Positions 1 to 12,127 of a stretch of DNA of 64,000 nucleotides are shown piece by piece. Under the pieces are notes generated by a model. That model ran no database searches. It was not told the origin of the DNA and was given only the letters and a program-made list of their open reading frames with translations. This DNA is from Okapia johnstoni (Eukaryota > Chordata > Mammalia > Artiodactyla > Giraffidae), in assembly GCA_024291935.2 (NCBI GenBank), contig CM044311.1, positions 14,979,001 to 15,043,000 of the forward strand. The letters run 5' to 3'. How positions within the stretch are numbered: position 1 is the stretch's first letter; every line of letters starts with the position of its first letter. A program made the position numbers and the translations under genes.

Positions 1-39
1 ATTTAACATAGGAACTTGGAAATTTTGCTTAAAGTAATA

Positions 40-430
40 TATCACAAAGCATGCCAGGCTTACCTCCCTTCACTATTTCCCAGAGTTTGCTCAAACTCAT
101 GTCCATTGAGTCGGTGATATTATTGAAGCAGCTCATCCTCTGTCACCGCCTTCTCCTTCTGCCTGCAGTCTGTCCCAGCATCACTCTTTGCATCAGGTAG
201 CCAAAGTATTGGAGCTTCAGCATCAGTCCTTCCAATGAATATTCAGGGTTGATTTCCTTTAGGCTTGACTGGTTTGATCTCATTTCTGTCCAAGGGACTC
301 TCAAGAGTCTTCTCCAGCACCATAATTCAAAAGCATCAATTCTTTGGTGCTTAGCCTTCTTTATGGTCCAACTCTTATATCTGTACATGACTACTGGAAA
401 AACACACAAAGTGCTTACATATATTCTTAA
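40..430 (-). mobile_element. BovB LINE fragment (RTE-type), 3' part of the ORF
   Basis: On the minus strand the translation contains SWTIKKAKHQRIDAFELWCW, then [20 protein letters not shown] and [18 protein letters not shown], the conserved C-terminal region of the BovB LINE protein. It is a 5'-truncated, decayed copy with no reverse transcriptase core. The left edge is close to the window start and is approximate. Confidence 0.85.
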
Positions 431-3374
431 AATATCTGCTGATCCATAGACCTGGTGATGGCCCAAACCAGGTGCTTCTGAGCCACAAAGAGCTCCCCTA
501 ACTATGCACTGGAGATAGCGTTGCGGAGACGGCTCATGGTCTGCAACCAGATGTGGATCCACCGGTCTTTGCAGCCAGTTTTGGAAGAGAAATAGCTCAA
601 GCTATGAGTTGGGCACGATATTTTCATTCTGATATACTTGAGCAAAATTCAGAATCAAAACAGAATCAGAAGAAAAGAAACAGAAAGGAAAAAAAGCATA
701 AACAGAGAAAAGCATGTTCTATTCAATTCTCAAGAAATTATATGTCTTTCAATAGGAAACTATTTACCCCATAGACAAAATGAGAAAATTGTGTCAGGGT
801 GTGTCAGGGAATATTCTAGTCCTAGGAATGGGGACTTTATGTTCTTTTACATGTTTAAGTCCCCTTTAGGAAAAAAAAAAATGAATGAAAGAAATCATTT
901 TAACTAAGTGAAGTTAAAAATTGACTATTATGGGAGTTAATTGCTAGCCACTTTCTTCCTCAATACTAAAATATATATATTTTATTTGGACAATGTATAT
1001 CATCTTGAGAAACAGCATACAAATGAAAAAAAATTAATGAAAATGTTTGAAAATAAAATGAAAAATTTTCATTTTTCTTCTTTAATCTCTGGATTTTTGT
1101 CTCTTGGCCATCAAATAACATATCTTCTAAGAGGAAAGAAAGGCACAACATTTGACTCACTTGCTATTAAGCAGTTGTTGTCAAGAGGTCTAATGCAGAG
1201 TAGAAATTAAAGCGATTTCCTAAAATAGGGACAATAGTTTAAGTATTGTTTTCAGCTAACTATACTATAATTGTCCTCTGTGCAAATGCTTCTACATAAG
1301 GCAAGCAAATTGTAATTATGACTAATATAATTATATATCATTATCTAAATTGCATATGCTTCAGCCTTGTCTCAGAAAATGGATTCCTCATGGATCTTAT
1401 TCATCATAGTCATTGTCTATTCACCCTGATCAATAATGCATTGGTGTTTCAATAAATGCTTATCAACAATTAGTTTGAAAAACAACAAAAAAAGAATATA
1501 TAAGAAATACTCATCTAGGGATGGGAAGCAGAAGCACACAGGAAATTGTGGCAGTTAGGGAAACTGGACTTTGAAGGTCAAAAGACATTTCAGTTCAGTA
1601 AAGGACTAGGCAAGGTATCTTTATAGATATTGAGGCTGGAAAGGAAGCATTGTTAGAGCATGAAAAGGGGACTTTTTACCACTTGGATGAGCAGGGAAGA
1701 GAAATGAGAAGTGGGAATTACTCTGCACCACTGATTGGAACACAAAATTCAAGAATATAACCAGCACCACAGAATCCAAACAAAAGGACACAATAGACAC
1801 ACTTAGTGGAAATAAAATTGGATTTCTGAACTGGGTTTTAAGACCTTGCTATGAACTATATGCTACATCAAGAGATAAATGCTACCAATTTCTGTACATT
1901 TTCAGAAAGCTCCATAAACTCTGGAAAATGTATCGAATTGACTCACAGCATGACCCCCATGAAGGAAAAGTTGCCTCTAGGAAAAAGCTTTCTGAAAATC
2001 CTACAGAACTTAATGGAGATAACTACATCCTTCCAAACATATCAGGAGGAGGGTTAGAACTGCACGTTTTTAGAAGCATGAAGAAGGGGTTTGAAAACTG
2101 ACTTAGTCCAAACCCTTAACACAGTAGAGATTTGCACTGAACCGAAGTCATAGACAAATTGCTCTCTACTCTCACACAGCTGCTATAACCCTAATGCAAT
2201 AGCTTATTTAGCAACTCTCAGCTAACTCATTAATCTATGAAGCCAGCCTTTGACTTGAAAAATATAGAGGAGTGACTTGAGTACAAAAAGTAGGATTGGG
2301 ATATGATGAGGAGAAAAGGGAAATTACAAAGTCAGGAGGTGTGTCTAAGTACACAAAAGAGGAGTCTCCCTACTTGTCTTCCATATTGATGCTTTTGTCC
2401 TAATGCAGAGAATGAGATTACCTATATCTCAGAGAGTCTGAAGGCCAAGTTCTAGGATCTGAAAAAAGCATTTTTCTATATGTGTCATAGCACTTCAACT
2501 CACATCTGGTTTGGCCATATAAGCAGCTTAGATTGAGAGGTGTAGGCTTTTCCTGTTCACACATCATTTCGATTCATCTTCCAGCATTATCAAGGTAATT
2601 TGTGCTCCATAGCTTAGCACAGCACACTTCTCCTTCTTTGAGAGTTCAGGCCTTCTTTCCTCAAAGTACGTTTCCCTGGCCCTGTTTTTTCTTGTAGTTG
2701 GGTTAAGTAGGATCCATACTTCTGTCTTCAGTTACTATGTGCAAATTTTTTATCCTCACACGGTGCTTCATTGAAATACATTAATGTGCTTGTTCCTACT
2801 AAACTATAAACTACTAGATGTTCTCTTTCCTGATGCTTCTGGGCACCAAGAAAATGAGAACCAGCAACATCAATGGTGGAAGCCCCAGTCTCAACAGTCG
2901 AAAGATTGTTCCTTGTTCTATTCAGGCCCTCAATGGATTAGATAATGCCCACTCACATTGGAGAGGATGATTTGCTCTATTGATTCTAATGGAAACAGCC
3001 TCACAGACACACCTGGAGATGATGTTTAACCAGATAACAGCATACTCTGATCCAAACAATTTGACACATAAAATTAAGCGTCATAACTACAAATGTAAAG
3101 TCAAGGTAAGATTCATTTATAGGTGACATTAATTTATTAAAGACTTTAGTGTTGAGAGAAATTGCACAAATAGGAAATCATATTTCAGAACAATGAATTT
3201 GATGTTAATTTGTAAAATGAAATACAGAAGAGACCAGAAAAGACTACACTTGTGACTACCGACATTAGCAGAAATGAGAGCCAAATTCTAGAGTTTTGAA
3301 TGTGGGGAAGAAAAATAAGAGATGACTGTAAAAATAATCATTGTTAAAATTGTAAATGCTTTCAATGTGGTAAG

Positions 3375-3480
3375 CATTGTATTAAGTGCCATTTAAATCT
3401 CTCAAAAACCCTGTATGGATAAACACAGAAGCCTGAGATAACCCAGGTTTAGGTTAAGTAACTTGCTTGAAGTCATGCTT
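3375..3480 (+). repeat. MIR SINE fragment
   Basis: The sequence runs from a 'gtaagcattgtattaagtgcc' type segment to 'ggttaagtaacttgcttgaagtca', the order seen in the MIR core and 3' part. It is diverged, and the edges are approximate. Confidence 0.55.
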
Positions 3481-3864
3481 CAGAGATTTAAAACCAGCTC
3501 TGTGATAAACCCCATACTCTTTCCACTGCATTGCTTCTGCCTCTTGGCCGAATGGGTGAATATATTCAACAGACACACATGGCATGAACTCTTTGGAAAC
3601 AGTATAGCTCTCAGGATCTTTTTCACATCTTACATGTGTCTCATGAATTTGGTAAAGTTGGGAGAGGGAAAATAGCTAAGTGCATACAAAGGACTGAGTT
3701 CTCCTTTATCCTCATTTGTAAGTCAACTCAAATTAGGCAAAGTTGTCAAGAATAGCCTAATGATGGAATCTCACAACCTCTGGGGCCACTATTTCTTATT
3801 TCATGAAACGACCTAAGATCTCCATTGTGAGTTCTCTGAAGAGCAGACTACGTGTTTTATCTTT

Positions 3865-4088
3865 TTAATTTTATTTTATTTGATTTGGCTGCACTGGGTC
3901 TTCGTTGCAGTGCATGGGCTTCTCTAGTTGCAGAACTCAGGCCCTAGGGCGAGGGTATTCAGTAACTGTAGCATGCAGATTTAATTGCACCACAGCATGT
4001 GGGATCTTAGGTCCCTGACCAGGGACCGAACCTGTATCTCCTGCATTGGAAGGCAGATTCCTAACCACTGGACCACCAGGCAAATCCT
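3865..4088 (-). mobile_element. CHR-type artiodactyl SINE
   Basis: The segment reads through ctgcactgggtcttcgttgc, cttctctagttgcag, then ccctgaccagggaccgaacc and tgcattggaaggcagattc, ending at accaccaggcaaatcc. The tRNA-like head is therefore at the right end, so the element is on the minus strand. Confidence 0.8.
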
Positions 4089-4254
4089 AAACTACTGTGA
4101 TTTTTGATTCCTCAAATGATGTCGATATATGTGGTAGGCTGAAAAGTGGCTCTCCCAAAAGATGCCCATGTCCCAGTCTCTGGAATCTGCCGCTGCTACC
4201 TTATATAAACAAACAAACAAAAAACTGCATATGCAATTAAATGAAGGATTTTTC

Positions 4255-4386
4255 TTTAAACAGCAAACATTTATTTCTCACAGTTCTGGATGCTGGACGT
4301 CTACGATCAGGGAGGCAGAAGGGTTGGGTTCTAGATGACGGCTCTCTTTCTGGCTTGCAGATGGCTGCCTCCTTGCTGTGTACCTT
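4255..4386 (-). repeat. MLT1-like LTR fragment (ERVL-MaLR)
   Basis: It contains acatttatttctcacagttctgg and a following gcttgcagatggctgcctcc, matching the 3' part of MLT1 LTRs in reverse orientation. A possibly related piece lies at 4135-4195. It is old and short. Confidence 0.5.
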
Positions 4387-4436
4387 TTCCCCCCAGTTTT
4401 CTGAGAAATAATTAGCGTGCTTCACTGTACAGATCT

Positions 4437-4645
4437 GGGCTTTCCAGGTGGATTAGTGGTAAAAATTCCACCTGCCACTGCAGGAGACTTGGGTTTTATC
4501 CCTAGGTCAGAAAGATCTCCTGGAGAAGGAAATGGCAACCTACTCCAGTATTCTTGCCTGGGAAATCCCAGGGACAGAGAAGCCTGGCGGCCTACAGTCC
4601 AAGAGATCACGAAAGAGTCGGACATGACTTAGCAACTAAACAATC
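4437..4645 (+). mobile_element. Bov-tA SINE
   Basis: The tRNA-like head (gggctttccaggtggattag) is followed by cctggagaaggaaatggcaa, ctccagtattcttgcctggg and gtcggacatgacttagcaac, the Bov-tA order in plus orientation. Confidence 0.88.
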
Positions 4646-5283
4646 ACTGTATAAGTCTAAGATGAAGCGCATAATAGTTTGATTTACATAGATAATGAAC
4701 CGATTACTGCATAGATTCAGCTATCATCCATCTTTTTTGTGTTTTTATGTTATTTAGTATTCTTTTTTCTCCACTCAAAGAACTCCCTTTAGCATATCTT
4801 GTAAGGCAGGTCTAGTGGTAACCAACTTCCTCAGCTTTTGTTTGCTCAAAAAAAAACAAAAACAAAAAAACCTCGGTTAATGGATTATATCCTTTTCTCG
4901 TAGAAGAAAAAGGGGCATTATTTCACCTGGGCAGTCCCTTGAAATGGATTTGGATTGACCTTGGAAAACCAAATATTGTGGCTTCCCAGACTTTGTTTAG
5001 TCCACGGGCAGACCATTTTACAGTCACTCTTCCTATACTCCCCATCCAGAGTGCCACCCCTACAGATGTGACTGATGTGAAGATGTTAGAACTGACGAAA
5101 TAAATGAGCGATAATAAAATAGTGAAGTGTTCTGCTATCAAGTTACTGAACTAACACAATGGCTTCTAACACCATGATGAAACTGAATAATTGGATACTG
5201 TGATGAATCTGAGGTATTACAGCTTTGACGGTATTAAGGATTGTAAGTGTTAAACAGTAATGCCATGTTCCTTTTGTCCATAG

Positions 5284-5391
5284 ACTCAGTGGGATGGCTT
5301 GACTGGGCGTATCACCTTCAATAAAACCGATGGCTTGAGGAAGGATTTTGATCTGGACATTATTAGTCTCAAAGAGGAAGGAACTGAAAAG
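5284..5391 (+). CDS. GRIK1: GRIK1 exon: end of amino-terminal domain
   Basis: This exon is 108 nt, phase 0 to phase 0, 36 codons starting [18 protein letters not shown] and ending [10 protein letters not shown]. It encodes the last part of the extracellular amino-terminal domain, which drives subunit assembly. The acceptor is ttgtccatag and the donor gtaacc at 5392. An alternative AG at 5287-5288 would drop two codons. I chose 5284 because the paralogous GRIK2 exon is also 36 codons long. NKT at about codons 13-15 is an N-glycosylation sequon. The next constitutive exon begins with IGIW, so inclusion of the 45-nt cassette exon between them is in frame either way. Confidence 0.93.
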
Positions 5392-5589
5392 GTAACCTCC
5401 TCGATGATAAATTTGAAAATTACAAAGGAGCACCTCTCCTGCATTTTACTTGCACAACAAGTAGGGGAATGATGAAGCTATTTTCCCAGCCTATTCATTT
5501 ATGTCCAGTTTTCTAGCTCACTCTCTCTGATCTGCAAATTGATGTTGATGTACTAGATTCTTAAATTGTGTGTATTATCAACAGCAATG

Positions 5590-5700
5590 CTAATGGCTAC
5601 ACAGTGCTTGGCATATTTACAAGCATGATTCTGTTATTACATACATACAACTCTAGGGGTAGGGATCATTAGCCCCTTATCTCACAGGTTCTAAGAAATT
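5590..5700 (+). repeat. MIR SINE fragment
   Basis: It has cagtgcttggcatatttacaagc followed by a decayed 'cccttatctcacaggttctaag' core, in MIR order. It is diverged. Confidence 0.45.
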
Positions 5701-6017
5701 GAGTCTAGACTTGGAAAATCAGAAGCTGTCAATGATTTATCTTTGGAATGACACCCAAGGGTCAAAAGTGAATTTTAATTGTACTTCATTTTGAAATGGG
5801 TGACAGAGGACAGAATGAAGCAGAATGTAAAAGGCTTACTGAAGCAAACTGAACTTGCATCCTTAATTTTATGAGGAAATATGCTTTAACAATGTATTTT
5901 AATGTTGAGTTTGATTTTAGGATTATTATAGTTGTAATTCTCAACCTCTCAATGTTTCAAGTTACTATTTAGGGCCATGCAAATGTAAGCTATTTAATTG
6001 ATTAATAATAATAATAG

Positions 6018-6135
6018 GCACTTCTCTGGTGGCCCAGTGGTTGACTCTGCACTCATAATGCAGGGACAAGTGTTCAATCCCTGGTCAGGGAACTAAAATC
6101 CCACATGCCACACAACATAGCCAAAAGATAAAATA
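6018..6135 (+). mobile_element. CHR-type SINE, short copy
   Basis: It reads cacttctctggtggcccagtgg, then tgcagggacaagtgttcaat and ctggtcagggaactaaaatc, the 5' head of a CHR SINE in plus orientation. An A- and AAT-rich tail follows to about 6178. Confidence 0.72.
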
Positions 6136-6310
6136 ATAATAATACAAATATTTTAAAAATAATAATAATAAAATAATTTGCCTTCTCTTTATTACACCAA
6201 TTTAGTATTCACAATATATATTGTGAATTCACTATATATTGGGATAGTTAACACTTATCGTGAAGACTTTAACTTTTAGAAGACACATTTAAAAAAAGAA
6301 AATGAAAGTC

Positions 6311-6592
6311 GCTCTGCTGCTGTTGCTGCTAAGTCACTTCAGTCGTGTCCAACTCTGGGCGACCCCATAGATGGCAGCCCACCAGGCTCCGCCGTCCCTG
6401 GGATTCTCCAGGCAAGAACACTGGAGTGGGTTGCCATTTCCTTCTCCAGTGCATGAAAGGGAAAAGTGAAAGTAAAGTCGCTCAGTTGTGTCCAACTCTT
6501 TGCAACCCCATGGACTGTAGCCTACCAGACTCTTCCGTCCATGGGATTTTCCAGGCAAGAGTACTGGAGTGGGGTGCCATTGCCTTCTCCAG
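6311..6592 (-). mobile_element. Bov-A2 SINE (dimer)
   Basis: It starts with the CTG-rich end (ctgctgctgttgctgctaag). Two tandem BovA units follow, separated by gcatgaaagggaaaagtgaaa, and it ends at cattgccttctcc. This is the Bov-A2 dimer in reverse. The open frames on both strands here are SINE translation only. Confidence 0.9.
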
Positions 6593-6794
6593 AAAGTTAC
6601 TCAGTCATGTCCAGTTTTTTGGGACCCCATGGACTGTAGCCCATCAGGCTCCTCCTTGAATGAAATTCTCCAGGCAAAAATGATGGAGTGGATCACCATT
6701 TCCTTCTCCAGGGGATCTTCCCCACACAGGGATTGAACTCAGGTCTCCGGCATTGTAGGCAGTCTCTTTACCATCTGAGCCACCAGGGAAGCCA
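6593..6794 (-). mobile_element. Bov-tA SINE
   Basis: Directly abuts the preceding Bov-A2. It reads cagtcatgtccagttttttg to ccacacagggattgaactc and ends ccatctgagccaccagggaa, a reverse Bov-tA. Confidence 0.88.
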
Positions 6795-7082
6795 CTGAGA
6801 CACATTTACCCCACTGCCAAATAGCTTAATTAAAACAAACAAAGATGAATTAGGCTGAATGTAAAAGGTAGTCTCTAGCATTGAAGTGCTTGAGGAAAAT
6901 AATGAGTTCACAACTTTGAGAGTCCATATTAGTCACCCAGGTTTCCCCTTTCCAAAACGCCCTCTTTCTTCATCTCATCTCTTCCTCTGTCTCTTTCTCT
7001 CTGTATGTGTCTCTGTCTCTTCCTCTCTCTGTCTCTTTCTTCCTCTCTCTGTCTCTCTTTGCCCCCTCACTGTTTCTCTCTG

Positions 7083-7083
<1 letters not shown>

Positions 7084-7152
<69 letters not shown>
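7084..7152 (+). repeat. (CT)n microsatellite
   Basis: This is an almost uninterrupted CT tract of about 68 nt at the end of a longer interrupted pyrimidine-rich segment (about 6960-7190). Its Ser-Leu translations are not genes. Confidence 0.97.
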
Positions 7153-7155
<3 letters not shown>

Positions 7156-7842
7156 TCTTCACTCTGATCCCCTCTTCTGTTAGTTTAACACGCTCTGACA
7201 GAGCACAAGGCATCCACCTAACTTCCATAATGGAATGTGGACTTTGGGCTGCCGGGAACCAAAGGAAAGAAAATAATGCTTGTTATAGACTAAAAGGCTA
7301 CAACAGTTCTTTTTAAAAGAAAATGTCTGCTTCTCTATACATGCTTTTCTTTCTGTCTCTCCACTGCACTGACAGTACCAAACTGCAGAAGGAAGAAAGC
7401 CTGTTAAGGAAACATCTTTTTGGCTCAGACTCGTGATGAAATAGATGGAGCTATTGTTATGCTCTCCCAGCTATGTGTACACAGCCATATTATGCACACT
7501 CTCGTGGTGTTTTTCTAACAAAGGCAAAATCGAATTAGATGAAAGTGTTTTCTCAATTTGTTTCTTATCTCTTCATTGTTTGCAATAACTTTTCTTTCTT
7601 CAGGTGACTTAGGCTCAGTTCCTGAGAGGGCTGACTGAGCCTTGAGGCAGTGAGGGAAGCCATCCTATAGCTCTCAGTCGGCAAGGGAGGAAATGCCCAT
7701 TGTTTTCATGTCAGCCTCTTGCAGGGTCCAAGAGGAAAACTGTTTAAAGAAAAGCCTATTTTCTCACTTTCACTCAAGTTTCTATTGCCCAGAAGCACCT
7801 AGTCAAAGAATAATAAGCACACTTTCTTCTCACTAAGAAAAA

Positions 7843-7890
7843 GTGTGTGTGTGTGTGTGTGTGTGTGTTTATGTATGTGTGTGTGTGTGC
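7843..7890 (+). repeat. (GT)n microsatellite, interrupted
   Basis: Two GT runs are separated by a short ttatgtat interruption. Confidence 0.95.
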
Positions 7891-8256
7891 AATGGTTGAT
7901 TGACTAATCTGGTTATAAATGACTTTAACAGTTCTTCTTAAGGAATGGTGAAGACCTTAGGCTCTGCAGCATAGGTGTGCATATTTGAAAAAAATTTCTT
8001 TTTTGGGGGGGGGCATGCAAAATCAAAAGTGAAAATCAGGTTCCACCACCAAGGAGAAGTAACTTCTGTAGAATCCAAGTACTTGGTCCATGTCTTTACT
8101 GTACCTATTCTCAGGCTTTCTGTTGAATGAACATGCAAGATTCCAAACAATGGGTGGGGGATGTAACTGTGAGCACTCACGTGCCATGATGCCTTTTGGC
8201 TTCCATGCTCCATTTTAATTAAGTGCTATTTTTATTTTTCCCCTCTGAAAACCAAG

Positions 8257-8301
8257 GCTGCTGGCGAAGTGTCTAAACACTTATATAAAGTGTGGAAGAA
8301 G
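8257..8301 (+). CDS. GRIK1: GRIK1 45-nt cassette microexon (GluK1-1 insert)
   Basis: This 45-nt, phase 0/0 exon encodes AAGEVSKHLYKVWKK. It is the 15-residue insert near the end of the amino-terminal domain that separates the GluR5-1 splice form (insert present) from GluR5-2 (absent). The acceptor is ctctgaaaaccaag after a T-rich stretch. The donor is gtttgt, a poor match to the consensus and weaker than every other donor in this gene, which fits optional use. The flanking exons are both phase 0, so skipping keeps the frame. It is too short to appear as a free-standing reading frame. Identification rests on the residue match to the known insert and on the exact fit between exons. Confidence 0.93.
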
Positions 8302-11300
8302 GTTTGTACATGGACAAAACCTGCAGGAAATCTGGGAGTGGGGTGGGAAATACCAAAGGAAAAGCCTGCATCCTTCCAGTTTTGCCAGACCGGTAGCTCT
8401 CTAATTGCAGTTTAGAGGCAAATTTCCATGTGAAGGGAGAACACGGGTAATTGGATATGTTGTCTCTCAACAACATTGCCTGGGAATTGAAACAGACTTG
8501 AGATGGATTAAATAATGATGGACTAAATATTTCCCTCTAGATTATTTTTGTTTCTCCTGGGTAGGACCAGTCCCCATTAAGACTAAAAGCAGGTGGCTGC
8601 AACAGAAGCAGACATTGGTCCATTTATATTCTTTCTTGACTCTAAATATTTTTTCCCTAAGGGGGGAAAAATACAATAGATTTGATCCGTCAGGCTAGTC
8701 AGATAGGCTAAGGCTCTGAGGGGTCGGGACATCTCCTTCAATGTCACCGCAACAAAATATATGAACCATTTTCAGAAATTCCCTTTTATTACCCACCATC
8801 TTCATTTTATGCAGAAAAACAAAACCTTGTCAGTGCATATTGTTTCATAATTTGCTTTAGAACCATAGTTTCCAGAGGACAAAAACATTAGAGATTTTGA
8901 AAAGGAAATGAGATTGTCTTGTAAATCATAACATCTACTATTTCACAGCTTATTGTACAGTATTATGTTGTCAATGAATACACAGATTTATTATAGAAGC
9001 AAAAGTTAGGCATTACAAACATTCTGATCAGGAAAATGTCCCAGTGATAGGCAAACATTGTCTTTCATTCTCTCTCTCTCAAACCGCTTGCTAAACTACC
9101 TGCTGATTGACATATGGACCTTAAATTACTCCAGGTTGTTCAACTTGAACAGTTTGGTCAGGTTCACTTTCATCTTTTGAATTATGAGTTAAGTCACAGA
9201 AAGTGCAAACAGTTTCTCCCTGTAGTCAAAGCCTTGTCTCCCTTTTGGAGCATACTCCGATGAGCTCCAAAATGTCCTGCTATTAAGTGTAAATAAGCAC
9301 AGGTTTAATAACCTTGTTTTAATTTTTGATGAACCAGGCTACCAAAGGCACAAGGAAGACAATCCCATCTCCACTATGCTAATAGATGAACCTAACCGGT
9401 ACCCAGAAAAAAGTTTATTACACTAATCCAGCTTGAGACTCCAGGCATTTTCTGCAATGTTGAATTAATTCAAACCAAATATCCTCAGGAATGAAATTCA
9501 AGCCCTGAAATTATTCTCAGGGGAGGGGAATGTCCTTTATTTGTCACTAAACTGCAATAATCGCCCCCACTTCCAAAGGATGCACTTCTTGGCTTTCCTC
9601 CTTCCTCCATGCCTTTGTGCCTGTTCCTTTTGCTGACCCATTGTTGCCACGTTGCAAGCTGTATATACTATGGTGTGCTGTTTTGTGTTATGACTGCTCA
9701 TCAACAATTTGCAGTAATCTGAGTGCTAGCACAAGAGACCCATTGAGACCCAACCAACACATTGTCCTTTCCCTACAAGATTCCATCTTACAGTAGAAGA
9801 ATTTGCCCCCATTGCATCCTAATTCCAAAAGCTCTTTTCTGCACTCGAACCTTTTTCAGTAGAGAACAGTCTGCCTAAAATTCTTTCCAAGCAAGGGATA
9901 TGGCGGTCTTTACAAAGCTCATCACTAAAATATATATTTATAAAACTCATCATATAGGAAACAGAGTCACCTCTTTCCCCTACATACTTGATTATTTCAC
10001 TCAGCAATTTTGGATTTTGAGTTTATGTGAATCACACACCAGGTTTGAGAGATAGATCTTAGTCGCTCTCTGATTATCCCTTTGTCACATTACCTTTTCA
10101 AAAAAAAAGCTTGCTTAATTGCATTTAAGTCCTCATTTTCAAATGCTTCCCTCTGTAGTCCTAGATGATAAATGACTGCTTCCTCATCCCAGTTTACAAA
10201 GTGAGAGAAGACAGGACCAGACTATTTAGCTTTTGAGTGTTCCTCCCCACAAGTAATTGATTCACCTTCCACTGCTTCTCACTGGTAAATTACTGCTGAC
10301 CACTTCTGCTGTACAGTTTGAAAACTGAGGTTCTGCTTCCTAGAGGCAATCCTCCAAGGGCAGAGGACAGGACTGAAATGCTAAATGCTAAATATCCAGG
10401 CATCTGGTTAACTGTATCCCTCCCACCATTACTTAGTGACTGAACAACAATCTCCCAGCACGGATGAATCACGGGAGCTTGCTTTTTCAAAAAGAGACAT
10501 TTGTTAACATGTTATTTTACTTCACTTAAATAAAAGCTAAAGCCATTTGACAACTTTGGTTTAAAAGACACACATACCCCTGTATGCAAACCTACACACT
10601 TTAATTGCTTTGAGGATTAAAATGTTTGAAAATACAAGGCTGAGGTCATTCGAACCTCGTATGTAAACTGTCCACTTCGCATGAATCGCTTGATCTTTAC
10701 TGTTTCTTGATATTTTTTGAGTCTAGATTTGAGAACACTTCTGTTACACCAACAGCAGGAAAAATTCTTCTTATTTTTCTTATTTCACGGAGGAACATCT
10801 ACACTGACTGGTACTTTGGGACTCATTATGTTACAGATGCAGCAGCAGTGACATCATACCTTCCACACTTTTTGTGAGGCTGGTAAAAGAGACAAAGCCA
10901 GATGTTGAGCTGTGGGGTATATTTGTCTGCAGTTTCAAGTTTGTATTTTAGAGAGTGATGTTGCAAGGCCAATCAGCCCTGACATTTTCAAATATTAGTG
11001 TAAGTCTTTTAAACACTTGACTTTAATAGAAATAAGAGTTACTGAGAACACACTTCACCACTTAACAAATTGGCTAAAATCCAGTTGTTTTCTCCAGCTT
11101 TCAATATTTAATTAAAAATTAGGTTCCCCTCTCCCCAGTGCCTAAGTCAAGGTTTAATTAAAAACACAGCAAGGGCCCAATCGAAACACAATCTTCATAG
11201 AGTTAGAATTCAACTGTTTACAACCTAAAGCATAGTTTTGGTTAAAAATTCATAGACTCTCTACTGTAGTTAGTCTGAGATACATTTCCTGGAAGCAAGG

Positions 11301-11544
11301 GTCCCTGCCCCCAAAAAGTGAGAAGAGGGGTGGAGTTTAGAAGAGAGGGAAGAAAAAAAATTTCCCTTTTTCTTGAGTTTAAAGCCAGACAAAGAAAAGT
11401 AAAGGTTCTTCAACCAGCAGGCATGTGTTTCATGCATTCTAAGTGATGGATATTACACTTGATCCTGGAAAGACTGAATGGTTATTAAAGGTGTTATCCT
11501 ACAGCTTAATCCTACCTCTAGTACTCTCTAGCGCTCTCTCTCGG

Positions 11545-11818
11545 AGAAGGCAATGGCACCCCACTCCAGTACTCTTGCCTGGAGAATCCCATGGACGGAG
11601 GAGTCTGGTAGGCTACAGTCCATGGGGTCGCTAAGAGTCGCACACGACTGAGCAACCTCACTTTCACTTTTCCCTTTCATGCATTGGAGAAGGAAATGGC
11701 AACCCACTCCAGTATTCTTGCCTGGAGAATCCCAGGGATGGCGGAGCCTGGTGGGCTGCCGTCTATGGGGTCGCCCAGAGTCGGACACGACTGAGGCGAC
11801 TTAGCAGCAGCAGCAACA
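11545..11818 (+). mobile_element. Bov-A2 SINE (dimer)
   Basis: It runs from gagaaggcaatggcacccc through the tttcatgcattggagaagg junction to an AGC-rich end, the complete Bov-A2 dimer in plus orientation. The flanks share agtactctct, a possible imperfect target duplication. Confidence 0.92.
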
Positions 11819-12127
11819 GTACTCTCTCTACAGACAGGATCAAAATACTTTCAAATGCAAAAACTATCCCCAAACCCCATTTACCTAGACCTGTCTCCTT
11901 ATTTCACTACCCAACTAGCCCTTATTAAGTATAGAAAGGAGACAGTGAAATTGAAATAGTTCACACCGATGAACAAATCTGTAATAGTCCTTGAAACTAT
12001 CTCAAAGAATGTATATTTCTAAAAAGAAAATTTGTTGAGCTAAATGAATTTTCAGCTGCTGTATTTTGACAGTAAATCAAAGTAAACAAATAGAGAAGGA
12101 AAGAAGCCTAACATTCCTACAGGTGAA

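Larger units (their letters stand above)
1..5283 (+). other. GRIK1 upstream intron (3' part of it)
   Basis: No GRIK1 exon was recognised here, and the preceding exon (ending near the LIKE motif of the amino-terminal domain) must lie to the left. It holds a BovB fragment, an unexplained protein-like patch (about 460-660), a MIR fragment, a CHR SINE, MLT1-like pieces and a Bov-tA SINE. About 700-3350 is AT-rich and shows nothing I can name. The acceptor AG is at 5282-5283. Confidence 0.8.
5392..8256 (+). other. GRIK1 intron before the cassette exon
   Basis: The intron is 2.9 kb. It holds a MIR fragment (about 5590-5700), a CHR-type fragment (6018-6135), a 22-bp perfect palindrome (6207-6228), two minus-strand SINEs (6311-6794), a CT microsatellite (7084-7152) and a GT microsatellite (7843-7890). 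No coding signal remains outside these. Confidence 0.85.

Noticed and set aside
5143..5433. A 96-codon frame on the minus strand
   Set aside because: Antisense shadow of the GRIK1 exon at 5,284-5,391.
6886..7316. Open frames of repeated Ser-Leu
   Set aside because: Translation of the CT microsatellite.
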